Shown here: piece after piece, positions 33,707-43,101 of the stretch
Position numbering within the stretch: position 1 is the first letter of the stretch
Layout: the number at the start of each line of letters is the position of its first letter
Source of the DNA: an uncultured Muribaculaceae bacterium
GTDB lineage: Bacteria; Bacteroidota; Bacteroidia; Bacteroidales; Muribaculaceae
Reading direction: 5' to 3'
DNA length: 64,000 bases
Assembly: GCA_910584055.1 (NCBI GenBank)
Contig: CAJTZS010000001.1
Span: 124,001-188,000, forward strand
Notes under the pieces: model-generated
Told to the model about the DNA's origin: nothing
Databases searched by the model: none
What the model saw: only the letters and a program-made list of their open reading frames with translations
Made by a program: the position numbers and the translations under genes

Positions 33707-34414
33707 ATGATGAAATATAAGAGAGTATTGTTGAAGTTGTCGGGAGAGTCATTGGCTGCCGGGCACGGAACGGGGATAGACGTTGACAGGCTTAATGCTT
33801 ATGCGCGTCAGATCAAGGAGATGGTTGAAGCCGGGGTGGAGATCGGTATTGTTATAGGAGGCGGCAACATATTCCGTGGGCTGTCGGGTGCCGGTAAAGG
33901 TTTCGACCGTGTCAAGGGAGACCAGATGGGTATGCTCGCAACCGTTATCAATTCTCTTGCCCTTAGTTCAGCATTGGAAGCTATCGGTCAGGGCGCACAA
34001 GTATATACCGCTATTGCGATGCATCCTATCGGTGAGCATTATTCCAAATGGCGTGTCATCAAGACAATGGAAGAGGGGAGGGTGGCAATAATAAGTTGCG
34101 GCACAGGTAACCCGTACTTTACCACCGATACGGGTTCTGCACTCCGTGCGATTGAAATTGAGGCGGATGTGATGCTCAAGGGCACACGCGTTGACGGTGT
34201 TTATACCGCCGATCCTGAGAAAGACCCGGCTGCCGTGAAATTCGATGAAATCACGTATGACGAGGTGCTTGCACGCGGCCTTAAAGTCATGGATCTTACC
34301 GCTACCGCCCTCTGCAAGGAGAACAAGATGCCGATATATGTTTTCAACATGGACGTTGAAGGAAACCTGAAGAAGATGCTCGAGGGGGACAATGTCGGCA
34401 CATTGGTTTATTGA
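33707..34414 (+). CDS. pyrH: UMP kinase
   Basis: Phosphorylates UMP to UDP, first committed step to UTP and CTP. The amino-acid kinase fold is evident: KRVLLKLSGESLAAG, IVIGGGNIFRG, AVISCGTGNPYFTTDTGSAL (ISCGTGNPYFTTD), VMLKGTRVDGVYTADP. Length 235 aa is normal. Start: ATG at 33707 (MMKYKRV) or the next ATG at 33710. Followed 60 bp later by frr, the common pyrH-frr pairing, with an ACATTAA-type repeat between. Confidence 0.95.
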   Translation: MMKYKRVLLKLSGESLAAGHGTGIDVDRLNAYARQIKEMVEAGVEIGIVIGGGNIFRGLSGAGKGFDRVKGDQMGMLATVINSLALSSALEAIGQGAQVYTAIAMHPIGEHYSKWRVIKTMEEGRVAIISCGTGNPYFTTDTGSALRAIEIEADVMLKGTRVDGVYTADPEKDPAAVKFDEITYDEVLARGLKVMDLTATALCKENKMPIYVFNMDVEGNLKKMLEGDNVGTLVY

Positions 34415-34427
34415 TACGGCTGAAAAA

Positions 34428-34470
34428 TACATTAAACATTACTCATTGCACATTAAACATTAAACATAAT
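34428..34470. repeat. ACATTAA-type intergenic spacer repeat
   Basis: Four copies of ACATTAAACATT/ACTCATTGCACATTAAACAT-type units fill the pyrH-frr gap. Confidence 0.7.
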
Positions 34471-34474
34471 AAAG

Positions 34475-35032
34475 ATGGAAGTAAAAGAATATCTTAGCAA
34501 CGCTGAGGACAATATGCAGCTTGCCGTGGATTATCTGGAAGATACCCTTTCGCATATCCGCGCAGGAAAGGCTTCTGCCCGTTTGCTCGACGGCATACGC
34601 GTTGACTATTACGGCTCGCAGGCTCCGATTTCCAACGTGGCAAACGTCAGCGTACCCGATGCCCGCACAATCGCCATCACTCCTTGGGAGAAATCAATGT
34701 TCAAGGAGATTGAAAAGGCCATTATCAATTCGGAACTCGGAATCACACCGGAAAACAACGGAGAAGTTATCCGCCTGTCGATACCGCCGTTGACGGAAGA
34801 CCGCCGCAAGCAGCTCGTGAAGCAGTCGAAGGGTGAGGCGGAGAACGCAAAAGTTTCAGTGCGCAATGCCCGTCGCGAAGCCATCGAGGGTTTGAAGAAA
34901 GAGATAAAGAACGGCCTGAGCGAGGACACCGAAAAGGATGCCGAGAATGACGTTCAGAAACTTCATGACAAGTACATGAAGAAAATCGACGCTCTCTTTG
35001 CCGATAAGGAAAAAGAGATTCTTACGGTGTAA
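34475..35032 (+). CDS. frr: Ribosome recycling factor
   Basis: 185 residues with the RRF pattern: AGKASARLLDGIRVDYYGSQ, PISNVANVSVPDARTIAITP, ITPENNGEVIRLSIPPLTED, and the C-terminal helix KLHDKYMKKIDALFADKEKE. Together with EF-G it splits post-termination ribosomes. Normal length and gene context. Confidence 0.97.
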   Translation: MEVKEYLSNAEDNMQLAVDYLEDTLSHIRAGKASARLLDGIRVDYYGSQAPISNVANVSVPDARTIAITPWEKSMFKEIEKAIINSELGITPENNGEVIRLSIPPLTEDRRKQLVKQSKGEAENAKVSVRNARREAIEGLKKEIKNGLSEDTEKDAENDVQKLHDKYMKKIDALFADKEKEILTV

Positions 35033-35049
35033 TATTAGTTTAAGTTACA

Positions 35050-36009
35050 TTGGATAACGAACTTATAAGCGTGATAGTACCTGTATACGGTGCTGAAAAA
35101 TATTTGCGTCAATGCGTGGAAAGCGTGTTGGCGCAAACTTATTCACACTGGGAGTTGATACTCGTTGACGATGGCTCAAAGGATACATGTCCTGCGATTT
35201 GTGATGAATACTCCCGTAGTGATTCCCGCATACGGGTGATTCATCAGGAAAACGGAGGGTTTTCAGTTGCCCGGAATTCCGGTATAGATGCTTCGAAAGG
35301 TGAGTATCTGACATTTGTTGATGCTGATGATATAATTCATCCGGGTTTTCTTGAATTTTCTTTGCGTATGGTAAAAGCTCAGGGCTGCGATATTGCGTGC
35401 GTGGAGATGAGAAGATTTAGGGATATCCCTCGGATTGATGATGAGGAAGTGACTTTTCCAACAATGAGTCTTGCGGGATGGGAATATCTTGAAAAGGCAT
35501 TGTATCAGACATCCGGAAACAATGGAGTATGGGGTAGACTTTATAGACGGTCCGTATTCAAGCGGGAGAAATTTACACCGGGAATCGGATATGAAGATTT
35601 AGATATATTCTATCGGATATTTGCAAACGTTCCTAAAATTGCATATACATCTGTGGAGATGTATTATTACAGGCAGAACCCGGATAGCTACATGAATAAT
35701 TTCAGGCTGAGCCGGTCTGATTCCCTTGATGTCTGTGACCGGATGGTGGAATATCTTGGCAAAGTGAGTCCGGATTTAGAAAAAGCAGCCAGGGATCGCC
35801 GTTTAAGCGCATATTTCAATATCTTTTGCTTGATGATCGCAAATAATTATAATGATTATGCGCTTGAAAAGAGATGTTGGGATGTCATAAAGGTGGAAAG
35901 GATGGCAAGCCTACTGAATCCAAAGGTGCGTCTTAAAAACAAACTCGGTGTCGTTGTCTCTTTCTTCGGCAGACCTGCGCTCCGTTTGTTGGCGCGGATG
36001 CTTTATTGA
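35050..36009 (+). CDS. Family 2 glycosyltransferase
   Basis: A 319-residue GT-A fold transferase: SVIVPVYGAEKYLRQCVESV, LILVDDGSKD, GGFSVARNSGIDASKGEYLT, and the DxD-type FVDADD metal site. A C-terminal region without membrane segments completes it. It uses TTG at 35050 as start; no ATG fits upstream. Sugar and acceptor unknown; it stands alone rather than in a polysaccharide cluster. It converges on the DUF4294 gene. Confidence 0.9.
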   Translation: MDNELISVIVPVYGAEKYLRQCVESVLAQTYSHWELILVDDGSKDTCPAICDEYSRSDSRIRVIHQENGGFSVARNSGIDASKGEYLTFVDADDIIHPGFLEFSLRMVKAQGCDIACVEMRRFRDIPRIDDEEVTFPTMSLAGWEYLEKALYQTSGNNGVWGRLYRRSVFKREKFTPGIGYEDLDIFYRIFANVPKIAYTSVEMYYYRQNPDSYMNNFRLSRSDSLDVCDRMVEYLGKVSPDLEKAARDRRLSAYFNIFCLMIANNYNDYALEKRCWDVIKVERMASLLNPKVRLKNKLGVVVSFFGRPALRLLARMLY

Positions 36010-36015
36010 TTGTGT

Positions 36016-36657
36016 TTACAGTGCCCCTTGTTCGATAAGGGTGGCTATACGTTCTATCATCGCGTCATCCTTGTTTTTTTCAGGATGGAAACCGGCTTTC
36101 ATGTTCATGCCGAAGAACCGGCCGAAAGTTTGCCAGAAGCCGGCTCGGAAAGAACCTAAAAAAGCCTTCACGATATTGAAAGAGGATTGGTCGGTCTCCC
36201 GGTTTATCAGTTTCAACAATATCTTACCTTGGTTCTTGGTCATGGTCTTCACCACCGGTTTATATTGCTCGAAGATGTCTTTTTCAAGACGTTTGAGATG
36301 ACGTTCGCGCTCTTTTTTGTCGGGGATTGTCTGGATGTATTCGTAAGTTTCGCATAGAGCCGAAAAGGCTAATTTTGCATATGGCAGGGTTTTGCGCACA
36401 TCGCGCACTGTGCGCCAGTAATATTGTTCCTGCTTCTTGTTTTTGAATTTTAGTGGCGGAAAAACCACTAAGTCGCGGATAAAAGTGTAGCGGCATGTGT
36501 CGCCATATTCATCCACTATATATTTATGACCCTTGTAAACCTTGACTTTAAGACGCAGTTCACCGCTTTCTTCTTGTGTCTGTGACATTATAGGCAAGGA
36601 GAAAGAGAAGGCGGCTATGAATGCAACCAGAATCAGTATGAGGCGCCTAATCATCAA
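36016..36657 (-). CDS. DUF4294 family protein, exported
   Basis: A 213-residue protein with an N-terminal signal sequence (RLILILVAFIAAFSFSLPIM). The body matches DUF4294: YIVDEYGDTCRYTFIRDLVVF, YYWRTVRDVRKTLPYAKLAF, ALCETYEYIQTIPDKKERER. It is Lys/Arg-rich and probably periplasmic. Function is unknown. Overlaps the end of the WbqC gene by 11 bp; part of the leftward dapB-lepB-wbqC-DUF4294 series. Confidence 0.85.
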   Translation of the reverse strand: MMIRRLILILVAFIAAFSFSLPIMSQTQEESGELRLKVKVYKGHKYIVDEYGDTCRYTFIRDLVVFPPLKFKNKKQEQYYWRTVRDVRKTLPYAKLAFSALCETYEYIQTIPDKKERERHLKRLEKDIFEQYKPVVKTMTKNQGKILLKLINRETDQSSFNIVKAFLGSFRAGFWQTFGRFFGMNMKAGFHPEKNKDDAMIERIATLIEQGAL

Positions 36658-37192
36658 AAATTACAAAAACCGTGTTTTTCCCTAAACGGAAGAGCGTGTC
36701 AAAAATTGAATAATTTAAGTTAACTTTTGTTTCAAATTCTCTTTTCATCTGTTCGAACCGATACGGATTTCTTGATTTCATATCAACCATTGCCCTCCGG
36801 ATAATGTTCACGTCCAGGAAGCGGCAGACGAAATCAAACAATTCCCTGTTGAATTCTCCTAATGAACCGTTACTCTTTTTATGATAGATGTTTTCGATCA
36901 CCGGGAAGATATATGGGAAATAGGGAGTCTTGCCGTAGACGGCATTCATTGCGCCAAGATGCTCTTGCCTCCATCTGCCGTGGTTGGAAATCAAAACCTT
37001 GTCAAGGTTTATATCCTGCCGTTTCAGTATGCCGCTTCCCCCGACAATGGGGACAGACAAAACCCTGCCACCTTCGATAATGGTTCGGGCGATAACAGTT
37101 CTGGCAAGACCCTTCCCTGCGAAAACTCTTGCACCGGTTAGGATCTTACGCGTCAAGGATAAATCGGGGGCGAAAGGAATTTGAAGGTTCAT
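36647..37192 (-). CDS. WbqC-like family protein
   Basis: A 181-residue protein of the WbqC family, with the family pattern ISNHGRWRQEHLGAMNAVYG, TPYFPYIFPVI and DFVCRFLDVN. The family is scattered through Bacteroidota and polysaccharide loci, with proposed but unproven enzymatic roles. The start at 37192 is preferred, since its ATGA overlaps the lepB stop by 4 bp; the longer frame would intrude on lepB. Confidence 0.78.
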   Translation of the reverse strand: MNLQIPFAPDLSLTRKILTGARVFAGKGLARTVIARTIIEGGRVLSVPIVGGSGILKRQDINLDKVLISNHGRWRQEHLGAMNAVYGKTPYFPYIFPVIENIYHKKSNGSLGEFNRELFDFVCRFLDVNIIRRAMVDMKSRNPYRFEQMKREFETKVNLNYSIFDTLFRLGKNTVFVIFDD

Positions 37193-38613
37193 TCCCCGCG
37201 CATATTTTTGCCATCCGGATTGGGATTGGCGAAAACCCGGTTCCAACGGATCTTGCCGTCAAAGAGTCCGCGCTCCTGATCAAACGAGGCAATAATGAAC
37301 AATGGTGAGCCGACGACATGATCTTCCGGAACGAATCCCCAGAAACGGCTGTCGGCCGAGCGGTCGCGGTTGTCGCCCATCATCCAGTAATAATCCATCT
37401 TGAATGTGTAATATTCCTGTTCCTTGCCGTTGATGTATATCTTCCCGTCGCGCATTTCGAGGTCATTACCTTCATATGTGCGGATTGCACGTTCGTAGAT
37501 AGGATAGTTCTCCGGAGTGAGGTGCAAGGTCACGCCGCGTTGCGGAATCCACAGCTCCCCCATGTCTGTCCTTGTCCAGCCATAGTCAGCTCCGAGCGGG
37601 AATATTCCTCCCAACTCGAAAATACCGCTCTGGCTCTCTCTTTGGAGAGGACCTATGACCTCGGGCCATTTCTCAATCTCCGCTTTCATTGCGGCTGTGA
37701 GTGGCACGTCATAATAGGAGAATCCTGCCGCTTCATTGCGTGCCGGCATTCCTCCGTGGTCTTCACCACGCACCCCGAGTTCGTGCCACTTCTCTGCCGA
37801 AACAGGTCCGTTAACGGGAACAATATAATTATACTGAACGTTTTCAGGCTCAGGCACGGCGTTGCCGTTTATATATACGGTGTCGCCGGAGATGCGTAAT
37901 CGTTCTCCGGGAAGTCCGAGGGTGCGTTTCACATAATTTTCGCGTCGGTCAACAGGACGCCACACCACTTCCCCGAAGATATTGCCGTTGGCTTTAATAT
38001 ATGCTAAAGGATCTTCGATTCCCTCCCGCCGCAGTTCGTAGCAGATTTGATAATAGTCCGGGTTGGGAATCTTTGTGGCTACTGTGTCGCCCTGTGGATA
38101 GTTGAAAACGACGATGTCGCCACGCTTTATCGAGCGGAATCCCGGCATACGGTGATATTCGAGCTGAGGTTTTTCGAGATAGCTCTTAGTATTGATTAAT
38201 GGCATCGTGTGTTGTGCCAGCGGGAAATGGATGGGTGTCTGAGGCACCCGGGCGCCGTAGATAGTCTTGTTGACCCAAAGCCTGTCGCCGACAAGGAGTG
38301 ATTTCTCCAGACTGGAAGACGGGATTTCGTATTGTTGTCCTACGAAGGCGAATACGAAATATATCAACACCAATGCATACACGATGGCATCGACCCATGC
38401 CATGACGGTGCGGGTGGCACCTTTTTTCTTTTTCCACCATCCCCAGGGGATAATGTTAGTGATGTAGATATCGAGTAATATCAGCCAGAGGAAAAGCAGC
38501 CAAGGATTTCCCATCAGTACAACCCAAAGGAAGAATATGGCGGAAACTATGCCGAAACGCACCCATCTGGTGGCTTTTATTTGCTTAAGATGCTCTATAT
38601 TAATAATTGCCAT
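37189..38613 (-). CDS. lepB: Signal peptidase I
   Basis: A 474-residue membrane protease that removes Sec signal peptides. Two hydrophobic segments (about 17-50 and 72-95) precede the catalytic domain. The nucleophile is Ser101 in EIPSSSLEKSLLVGDRLWVN, with Leu where most enzymes have Met; the general-base Lys is in RRENYVKRTLGLPGERLRIS. Box E is GDNRDRSADSRFWGFVP. The enzyme is longer than the E. coli one because of a Bacteroidota-type insertion between catalytic boxes. Confidence 0.93.
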   Translation of the reverse strand: MAIINIEHLKQIKATRWVRFGIVSAIFFLWVVLMGNPWLLFLWLILLDIYITNIIPWGWWKKKKGATRTVMAWVDAIVYALVLIYFVFAFVGQQYEIPSSSLEKSLLVGDRLWVNKTIYGARVPQTPIHFPLAQHTMPLINTKSYLEKPQLEYHRMPGFRSIKRGDIVVFNYPQGDTVATKIPNPDYYQICYELRREGIEDPLAYIKANGNIFGEVVWRPVDRRENYVKRTLGLPGERLRISGDTVYINGNAVPEPENVQYNYIVPVNGPVSAEKWHELGVRGEDHGGMPARNEAAGFSYYDVPLTAAMKAEIEKWPEVIGPLQRESQSGIFELGGIFPLGADYGWTRTDMGELWIPQRGVTLHLTPENYPIYERAIRTYEGNDLEMRDGKIYINGKEQEYYTFKMDYYWMMGDNRDRSADSRFWGFVPEDHVVGSPLFIIASFDQERGLFDGKIRWNRVFANPNPDGKNMRGE

Positions 38614-38643
38614 TATACATTACACATTTAACATTGCACATTA
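38611..38643. repeat. ACATTAA-type intergenic spacer repeat
   Basis: TACATTACACATTTAACATTGCACATT separates lepB and dapB. Confidence 0.65.
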
Positions 38644-39387
38644 GAAACAAAAGACTTCGTTGATGGTGTGGAAGCCTTTCTTGCCGGCAAGCCATTCGGC
38701 TGCCAGGACGGCTCCGAGGGCAAAGCCTTCTCTCGATTTAGCGCTGTGAGTGATTGTGATGCTGTCAACATCGGAATTCCAGTCGATTGTGTGGATCCCC
38801 GGAACTTCGCCGGTGCGTATATGGTCGATCTCCATCAACTCCCCGTTGTTGTCGGAATTTATTCTGCAACTTTTTTCTGCCCCTTCCGGTTCGCACCATC
38901 CCGAAATGCGGTCGGTTTCATCGATTATCTCTTCTGCGAGAGTGATGGCAGTGCCTGAAGGGTGGTCGAGCTTGTGGATGTGGTGAGTCTCTACCATATG
39001 CGGGCTATACTGAGGAAAGCCGTTCATTATCCTTGCAAGGTATCTGTTGACAGCCATGAAGATATTCACACCCACCGAAAAATTGGACGCGAAGAGGAAC
39101 GTGCCCTTGTCGCTATCGCACAATGCCTTTATTTCAGGCATTGCTTTTGTCCAGCCGGTTGTGCCGCAAACCACAGGTACGCCTTGTTCGAATGATTTGC
39201 GGATGTTGCCTACGGCCGTTGCAGGAGTGGAAAACTCAATCACACAGTCTGCGGAGCGGAAAGCATCGCTGTCGAAATCACCGGTGTTGTCTTTATCTAT
39301 GACGCAGACTACATTGTGCCCGCGCTCCTTTGCTATTTTTTCAATGATATGACCCATTTTGCCATATCCCGTCAATGCGATATTCAT
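38641..39387 (-). CDS. dapB: 4-hydroxy-tetrahydrodipicolinate reductase
   Basis: A 248-residue NAD(P)H-dependent reductase in the lysine/diaminopimelate pathway. The nucleotide-binding motif is ALTGYGKMGHIIEKIA. The substrate-binding segment ETHHIHKLDHPSGTAITLAE holds the conserved catalytic Lys and His. The C-terminus (AAEWLAGKKGFHTINEVF) is typical. Essential for peptidoglycan in Bacteroidota. Confidence 0.96.
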   Translation of the reverse strand: MNIALTGYGKMGHIIEKIAKERGHNVVCVIDKDNTGDFDSDAFRSADCVIEFSTPATAVGNIRKSFEQGVPVVCGTTGWTKAMPEIKALCDSDKGTFLFASNFSVGVNIFMAVNRYLARIMNGFPQYSPHMVETHHIHKLDHPSGTAITLAEEIIDETDRISGWCEPEGAEKSCRINSDNNGELMEIDHIRTGEVPGIHTIDWNSDVDSITITHSAKSREGFALGAVLAAEWLAGKKGFHTINEVFCF

Positions 39388-39389
39388 AA

Positions 39390-40349
39390 TCAGAATCCGA
39401 ATGAAATGTTGTCGATATATAGTGTTAGCCCTTCAGTGCCGATATATGCCTCCCCGCAACTTGAAGACGCCATTACCAGCACATGTGTAGGTGTGGCATC
39501 GGCCGGTGCCCAACCGGTTTCGTGAACAGGCACTAACTTACCTTTTGAATTTCTTGCGTAATATGCCTTGTCGCCGTCGAGCAGTCCCATCCAAGGCTTA
39601 TACCAGCTTTGTTTTGAGATGTCGCCGTAATGTATGGGCAGCTGATGATGTTTTGTCCAGGGCACGCTCTTGGAATAACGTTCACGCCCTGTGCCTACGC
39701 GCTGGGCATAGAGGTTACCGTCTTTGTCTTCCCATCGTTTTTGAAGCAGCACATAAACTTCGGCGTTATCGCGTCCCGGAAGCGTTTTTTTGCTTGAGAA
39801 GCCGGTGGATTTTACGCGGGTGTTCACCTCCGGCATGTCAACCATGAAATCATAAACAAGGGCTACGGGGCGTTTGGTGTAAGGTATGCCCATTTCCATT
39901 TTGGAATAAGGTCCCTTGGGAGAAGTGATGGGTTCAAAGATCCTGCCCAAAAATATTGTGCCGGCTACCATGACATCCATGTTTATAATACCCAGGACTT
40001 TGACCTCTTCCATTTTTGCCTCCATGCGGGCAACCTTGTTGCCGTTGACAGTTGCGGGAGTCACGGTGCCGGAGGCCTTGACGATGCCTGCCACTTTTGC
40101 GTAGACGTTGCTTGTGGCCCAAGGTGATCCCCCTTCGTTGACATATGCCTTGTTGTTACCGGGAATCGTGCGGGTCGGGGCAATTTCATAGATAGTTTTC
40201 TTTTTGCCTCCAAGCATCTTCGATTCCGACACTTCCCGCGTCACCCAGTTGGAGAAATCACCATATTTGATTGGCTCGAGACGAAGAGCATTCGACCATA
40301 GGCTCAGACAGCCTGCGGCAGTAAGTAATATTATTCTGAGAGATCTCAT
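39390..40349 (-). CDS. PCMD (putative carbohydrate metabolism) domain protein, exported
   Basis: A 319-residue protein beginning MRSLRIILLTAAGCLSLWSN, a signal peptide. The rest is a beta-sandwich PCMD domain: VAGTIFLGRIFEPITSPKGP, YDFMVDMPEVNTRVKSTGFS, and the family C-terminal box THVLVMASSSCGEAYIGTEG then LTLYIDNISFGF. These domains are thought to bind glycans; no enzyme activity is established. The ATG at 40349 is chosen over 40430, which would run through a REP-like repeat. Confidence 0.8.
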   Translation of the reverse strand: MRSLRIILLTAAGCLSLWSNALRLEPIKYGDFSNWVTREVSESKMLGGKKKTIYEIAPTRTIPGNNKAYVNEGGSPWATSNVYAKVAGIVKASGTVTPATVNGNKVARMEAKMEEVKVLGIINMDVMVAGTIFLGRIFEPITSPKGPYSKMEMGIPYTKRPVALVYDFMVDMPEVNTRVKSTGFSSKKTLPGRDNAEVYVLLQKRWEDKDGNLYAQRVGTGRERYSKSVPWTKHHQLPIHYGDISKQSWYKPWMGLLDGDKAYYARNSKGKLVPVHETGWAPADATPTHVLVMASSSCGEAYIGTEGLTLYIDNISFGF

Positions 40350-40375
40350 AGGGCCTTGTAAAGTTTTCGTCTTCT

Positions 40376-40444
40376 GTAGGGATGCACCCCGGTGCATCCT
40401 CCATGTTACACCGCATCGCGGCTGAACCATGGTTCAGCCCTACA
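40376..40444. repeat. REP-like pair of GTAG-hairpins
   Basis: Two palindromes face each other: TGTAGGGATGCACC/GGTGCATCC (40376-40399) and its counterpart GGCTGAACC/GGTTCAGCCCTACA (40420-40444, read from the right as TGTAGGGCTGAACC). Each is a GTAG tetranucleotide next to a short stem, as in REP sequences mobilised by RAYT transposases. A single copy with the same stem is at 61047-61071. Confidence 0.7.
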
Positions 40445-41089
40445 TTAATTAACAAAGTTACAAAATTTATTTGAATTATCCTTGATGGTTTGGGTTAAAT
40501 CAATGGCCCTTATTTCCGACAGCCGTGAAATGATTTCCTCAATTGTAAGATCTGATTCGTCTGTTTCGGCAAGAATGCGGTCTTCCGGAACTGCAAGAAG
40601 TGTTTCGGGGTTGAACCTCTCGCCGAAGGATATGAAGCATCCCGCCCGGAGCAACGCGGCTACGGCTGCAGGTTTGCCACGGAATCCATGTATGCACCAG
40701 GGTTGCGAGGGTTTCAAATCCCGCCTTAGGCCGCATATGATGTCGTCCCCTTTCACATCGTGGATAATCAGTGGCTTACGGAGTTCTTCCGAGAGGTCTA
40801 TGTGTTTTTTGAATACCTGTAGCTGAAGATACATAGGCATTCCGCATTTAAGGTCTATGCCGCATTCCCCGATTGCTGCCACATATGGTTTGGAGGCTTC
40901 TTCGCGCAGCATTTCCCATGAATTTTCCGGTTCACCGGGCGTTACATCCCAAGGATGGATGCCGACGGAGTATAACTGCCCCTCAATCATATTTTCAGGA
41001 TCCGAATCGGGATTGCTGAGTCTCCGGCTGATTATTCCGTAGGGTTGCGGGGCGGTTTTATGGGTATGGATGTCGAGAATGTTTTTCAT
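40445..41089 (-). CDS. TatD-family metal-dependent hydrolase
   Basis: A 214-residue TIM-barrel hydrolase. The first metal motif is LDIHTH; VGIHPWDVTPGE, AAIGECGIDLKCG, PLIIHDVKGDDIICGLR and LAETDESD are further TatD-like motifs supplying His, Glu and Asp ligands. These enzymes are DNases or related phosphoesterases. It is somewhat shorter than E. coli TatD (about 260 aa). Start 41089 (MKNILDIHTH) is preferred; its ATG overlaps the rnhB stop by 4 bp. Confidence 0.82.
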   Translation of the reverse strand: MKNILDIHTHKTAPQPYGIISRRLSNPDSDPENMIEGQLYSVGIHPWDVTPGEPENSWEMLREEASKPYVAAIGECGIDLKCGMPMYLQLQVFKKHIDLSEELRKPLIIHDVKGDDIICGLRRDLKPSQPWCIHGFRGKPAAVAALLRAGCFISFGERFNPETLLAVPEDRILAETDESDLTIEEIISRLSEIRAIDLTQTIKDNSNKFCNFVN

Positions 41090-41679
41090 AACAGCCGGAA
41101 TGTCTTTCGGTGTATCGGAGTTACGCCGAGTTTGGCGATGGCGGCGCGGTGGGCCTTTGTTGGATATCCCATGTTCTGTTCCCACCCGTAGCCGGGATAT
41201 TCCTCAGAATACTTCATCATAAGTTCATCGCGGTGTGTCTTCGCGAGGATTGAGGCTGCCGCGATAGACATATACGTTGCATCCCCCTTCACCACGGTGT
41301 GGTGCGGTGTTTGCATGTTCAGGACGGGATCCAGATAAGGCTTGAACTTATTGCCGTCCACGAGTATGTGCCCCGGTCGGACGGAAAGTCGGTCGAGAGC
41401 CCGCTGCATTCCGGCGATTGAAGCGTTGAGAATGTTTATGCGGTCGATTTCCTCAGCTTCGACCATCACCACAGCCCACGCCACGGCCTGCGTCTCAATG
41501 ATTCTGCGCAACTCTTCGCGTTTATGTGCGGTCAATTGTTTGGAATCGTTAAGTTCCTCGCATTGAAACCCCGGCGGAAGTATGACAGCCGCGCAGCTCA
41601 CCGGACCGCACAGACAACCGCGACCCGCCTCGTCGCACCCGGCTTCCACCGCCCCCTCATACATGAATTCTCTCAACAT
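41086..41679 (-). CDS. rnhB: Ribonuclease HII
   Basis: A 197-residue enzyme that removes ribonucleotides from DNA and RNA-DNA hybrids. The metal-binding residues appear in AGCDEAGRGCLCGPV (Asp16, Glu17), HILVDGNKFKP and VVKGDATYMSIAAASILAKT. Normal length, start MLREFMYEG. Confidence 0.95.
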   Translation of the reverse strand: MLREFMYEGAVEAGCDEAGRGCLCGPVSCAAVILPPGFQCEELNDSKQLTAHKREELRRIIETQAVAWAVVMVEAEEIDRINILNASIAGMQRALDRLSVRPGHILVDGNKFKPYLDPVLNMQTPHHTVVKGDATYMSIAAASILAKTHRDELMMKYSEEYPGYGWEQNMGYPTKAHRAAIAKLGVTPIHRKTFRLL

Positions 41680-41692
41680 AATTTTGAACAGC

Positions 41693-43072
41693 TTAAAGTG
41701 TGCTTATGATTACCCATATTCCATCATTGTCCTTTCCTTCGTGACTCAGTAGGCCTATCTTCTGCATTGCAGATATGTCTCGTTCTATGGTACGTTGGCT
41801 CACTGACAGTATCTCCGACATTCGTCGACCGGTTATTGTCGGAGACTCTTTGATAAGATTCAGTATTTTATGCTGACGTTCAGTGATTTTAGCCTCTGGC
41901 ATGTCTCCGTCAGTATCTCCGACATTTGTTTTGTCGGTGGTAGCGAAGATGATAGTCTGGAATTGGGTAGGGGTGGACTTGAAAACAGGCTTCAGTTCTT
42001 CTCTGTATCCTTCCAAAGTCTTTGTTTCATTGCAGATTCGTGAGAGTCCGCTACCTCTTTTCTCCATATAGTCAAGCTGAGCCATTACATTAGCGAGCAT
42101 TGGATTGCGTCTTTCAGAAGAAACGTCTGCGATGTCTAAGTCCTGAATCAGCATACCATTATACATTCCACCCGGGGATGTTACGGTGAAACGGTCATCA
42201 TATATATCAAGATGTACTTCGCCACCCATCACCGTATAATCACGGTGGATGAAGTGGTTAACCATAGCTTCAAGAACTGCACGTTCTGCATATTCAGGTT
42301 TGTTCTTTCGTCCATCGGGCAGTTTCTCCCAGCCTTTCTTAGTGTTGGATTTCACAAAGTTCATAGCATCACGAAGAAGCATGAGGATGTTGCCTGTGAA
42401 CTCTGCATCGTTGATGGCATCACCTTTTTCCTTCCCATCCCATCGTGTGCAGTATAGGCGAGATTGCCATAATGGACAATCATCGGCAAACAGTGCTCCT
42501 GCATTCGTAAGGTTACCTGTACTGGTTACCAGCCCGAACGATAATAGATACTTCTTATCCCATTCTTGTTTAGTACGGTCTTTGAAAGCATTCGCTATTA
42601 TCGTGAAAGCATAGTCTTCAATCTTATAATTCGTATGAAGGGAATCGTAGGTTTTATTAGAACCTTTAAGTACCAAGCGTACCATTTGCTCTGCCGTGAC
42701 AGGAAGACTTTCATCACCTATGCGAACAAAGGCTATGCGCTGACCATCACCGACGTAGTAATACGGCGTATAATGCCCAGCAATGACTTTGAGTTGCAAT
42801 ACATGTAAACCATCTATATTATGAGGGATCATTTCAATCTCTGGTAGAGGATCCATGTAATCACGAATCTTACTGCTGATAACTTCGCAAACATGCTGCA
42901 CACCATCAATACCTTTGGCAATACCGTCATTATCTATACCAAAGAAAAGTGAGCCACCTAAACCATTGGCGAAAGCACTTACGCTCTTTAACCAGCTCTT
43001 AGGCTTCTTTTCTTCAAGCATCAATTTAAAATCGTATGCGGTACATTCTGCTATCAGAGTCTTCAAATCCAT
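41693..43072 (-). CDS. AlbA_2/ATPase and winged-helix transcriptional regulator
   Basis: A 459-residue protein with an AlbA_2 (schlafen-like) DNA-binding domain (EEKKPKSWLKSVSAFANGLG, GGSLFFGIDNDG), then a GHKL-type ATP-binding region (VLEAMVNHFIHRDYTV and MEKRGSGLSRICNE), and a C-terminal helix-turn-helix (TITGRRMSEILSVSQRTIER). Typical of RecG-like regulators in Bacteroidota. A perfect 15-bp palindrome just upstream of its start (43102-43135) is a likely autoregulatory site. A second AlbA_2 protein lies at 62537-63985. Confidence 0.87.
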   Translation of the reverse strand: MDLKTLIAECTAYDFKLMLEEKKPKSWLKSVSAFANGLGGSLFFGIDNDGIAKGIDGVQHVCEVISSKIRDYMDPLPEIEMIPHNIDGLHVLQLKVIAGHYTPYYYVGDGQRIAFVRIGDESLPVTAEQMVRLVLKGSNKTYDSLHTNYKIEDYAFTIIANAFKDRTKQEWDKKYLLSFGLVTSTGNLTNAGALFADDCPLWQSRLYCTRWDGKEKGDAINDAEFTGNILMLLRDAMNFVKSNTKKGWEKLPDGRKNKPEYAERAVLEAMVNHFIHRDYTVMGGEVHLDIYDDRFTVTSPGGMYNGMLIQDLDIADVSSERRNPMLANVMAQLDYMEKRGSGLSRICNETKTLEGYREELKPVFKSTPTQFQTIIFATTDKTNVGDTDGDMPEAKITERQHKILNLIKESPTITGRRMSEILSVSQRTIERDISAMQKIGLLSHEGKDNDGIWVIISTL

Positions 43073-43101
43073 TGTTATGATGGAACAGTATTTATCAAAT
43101 A

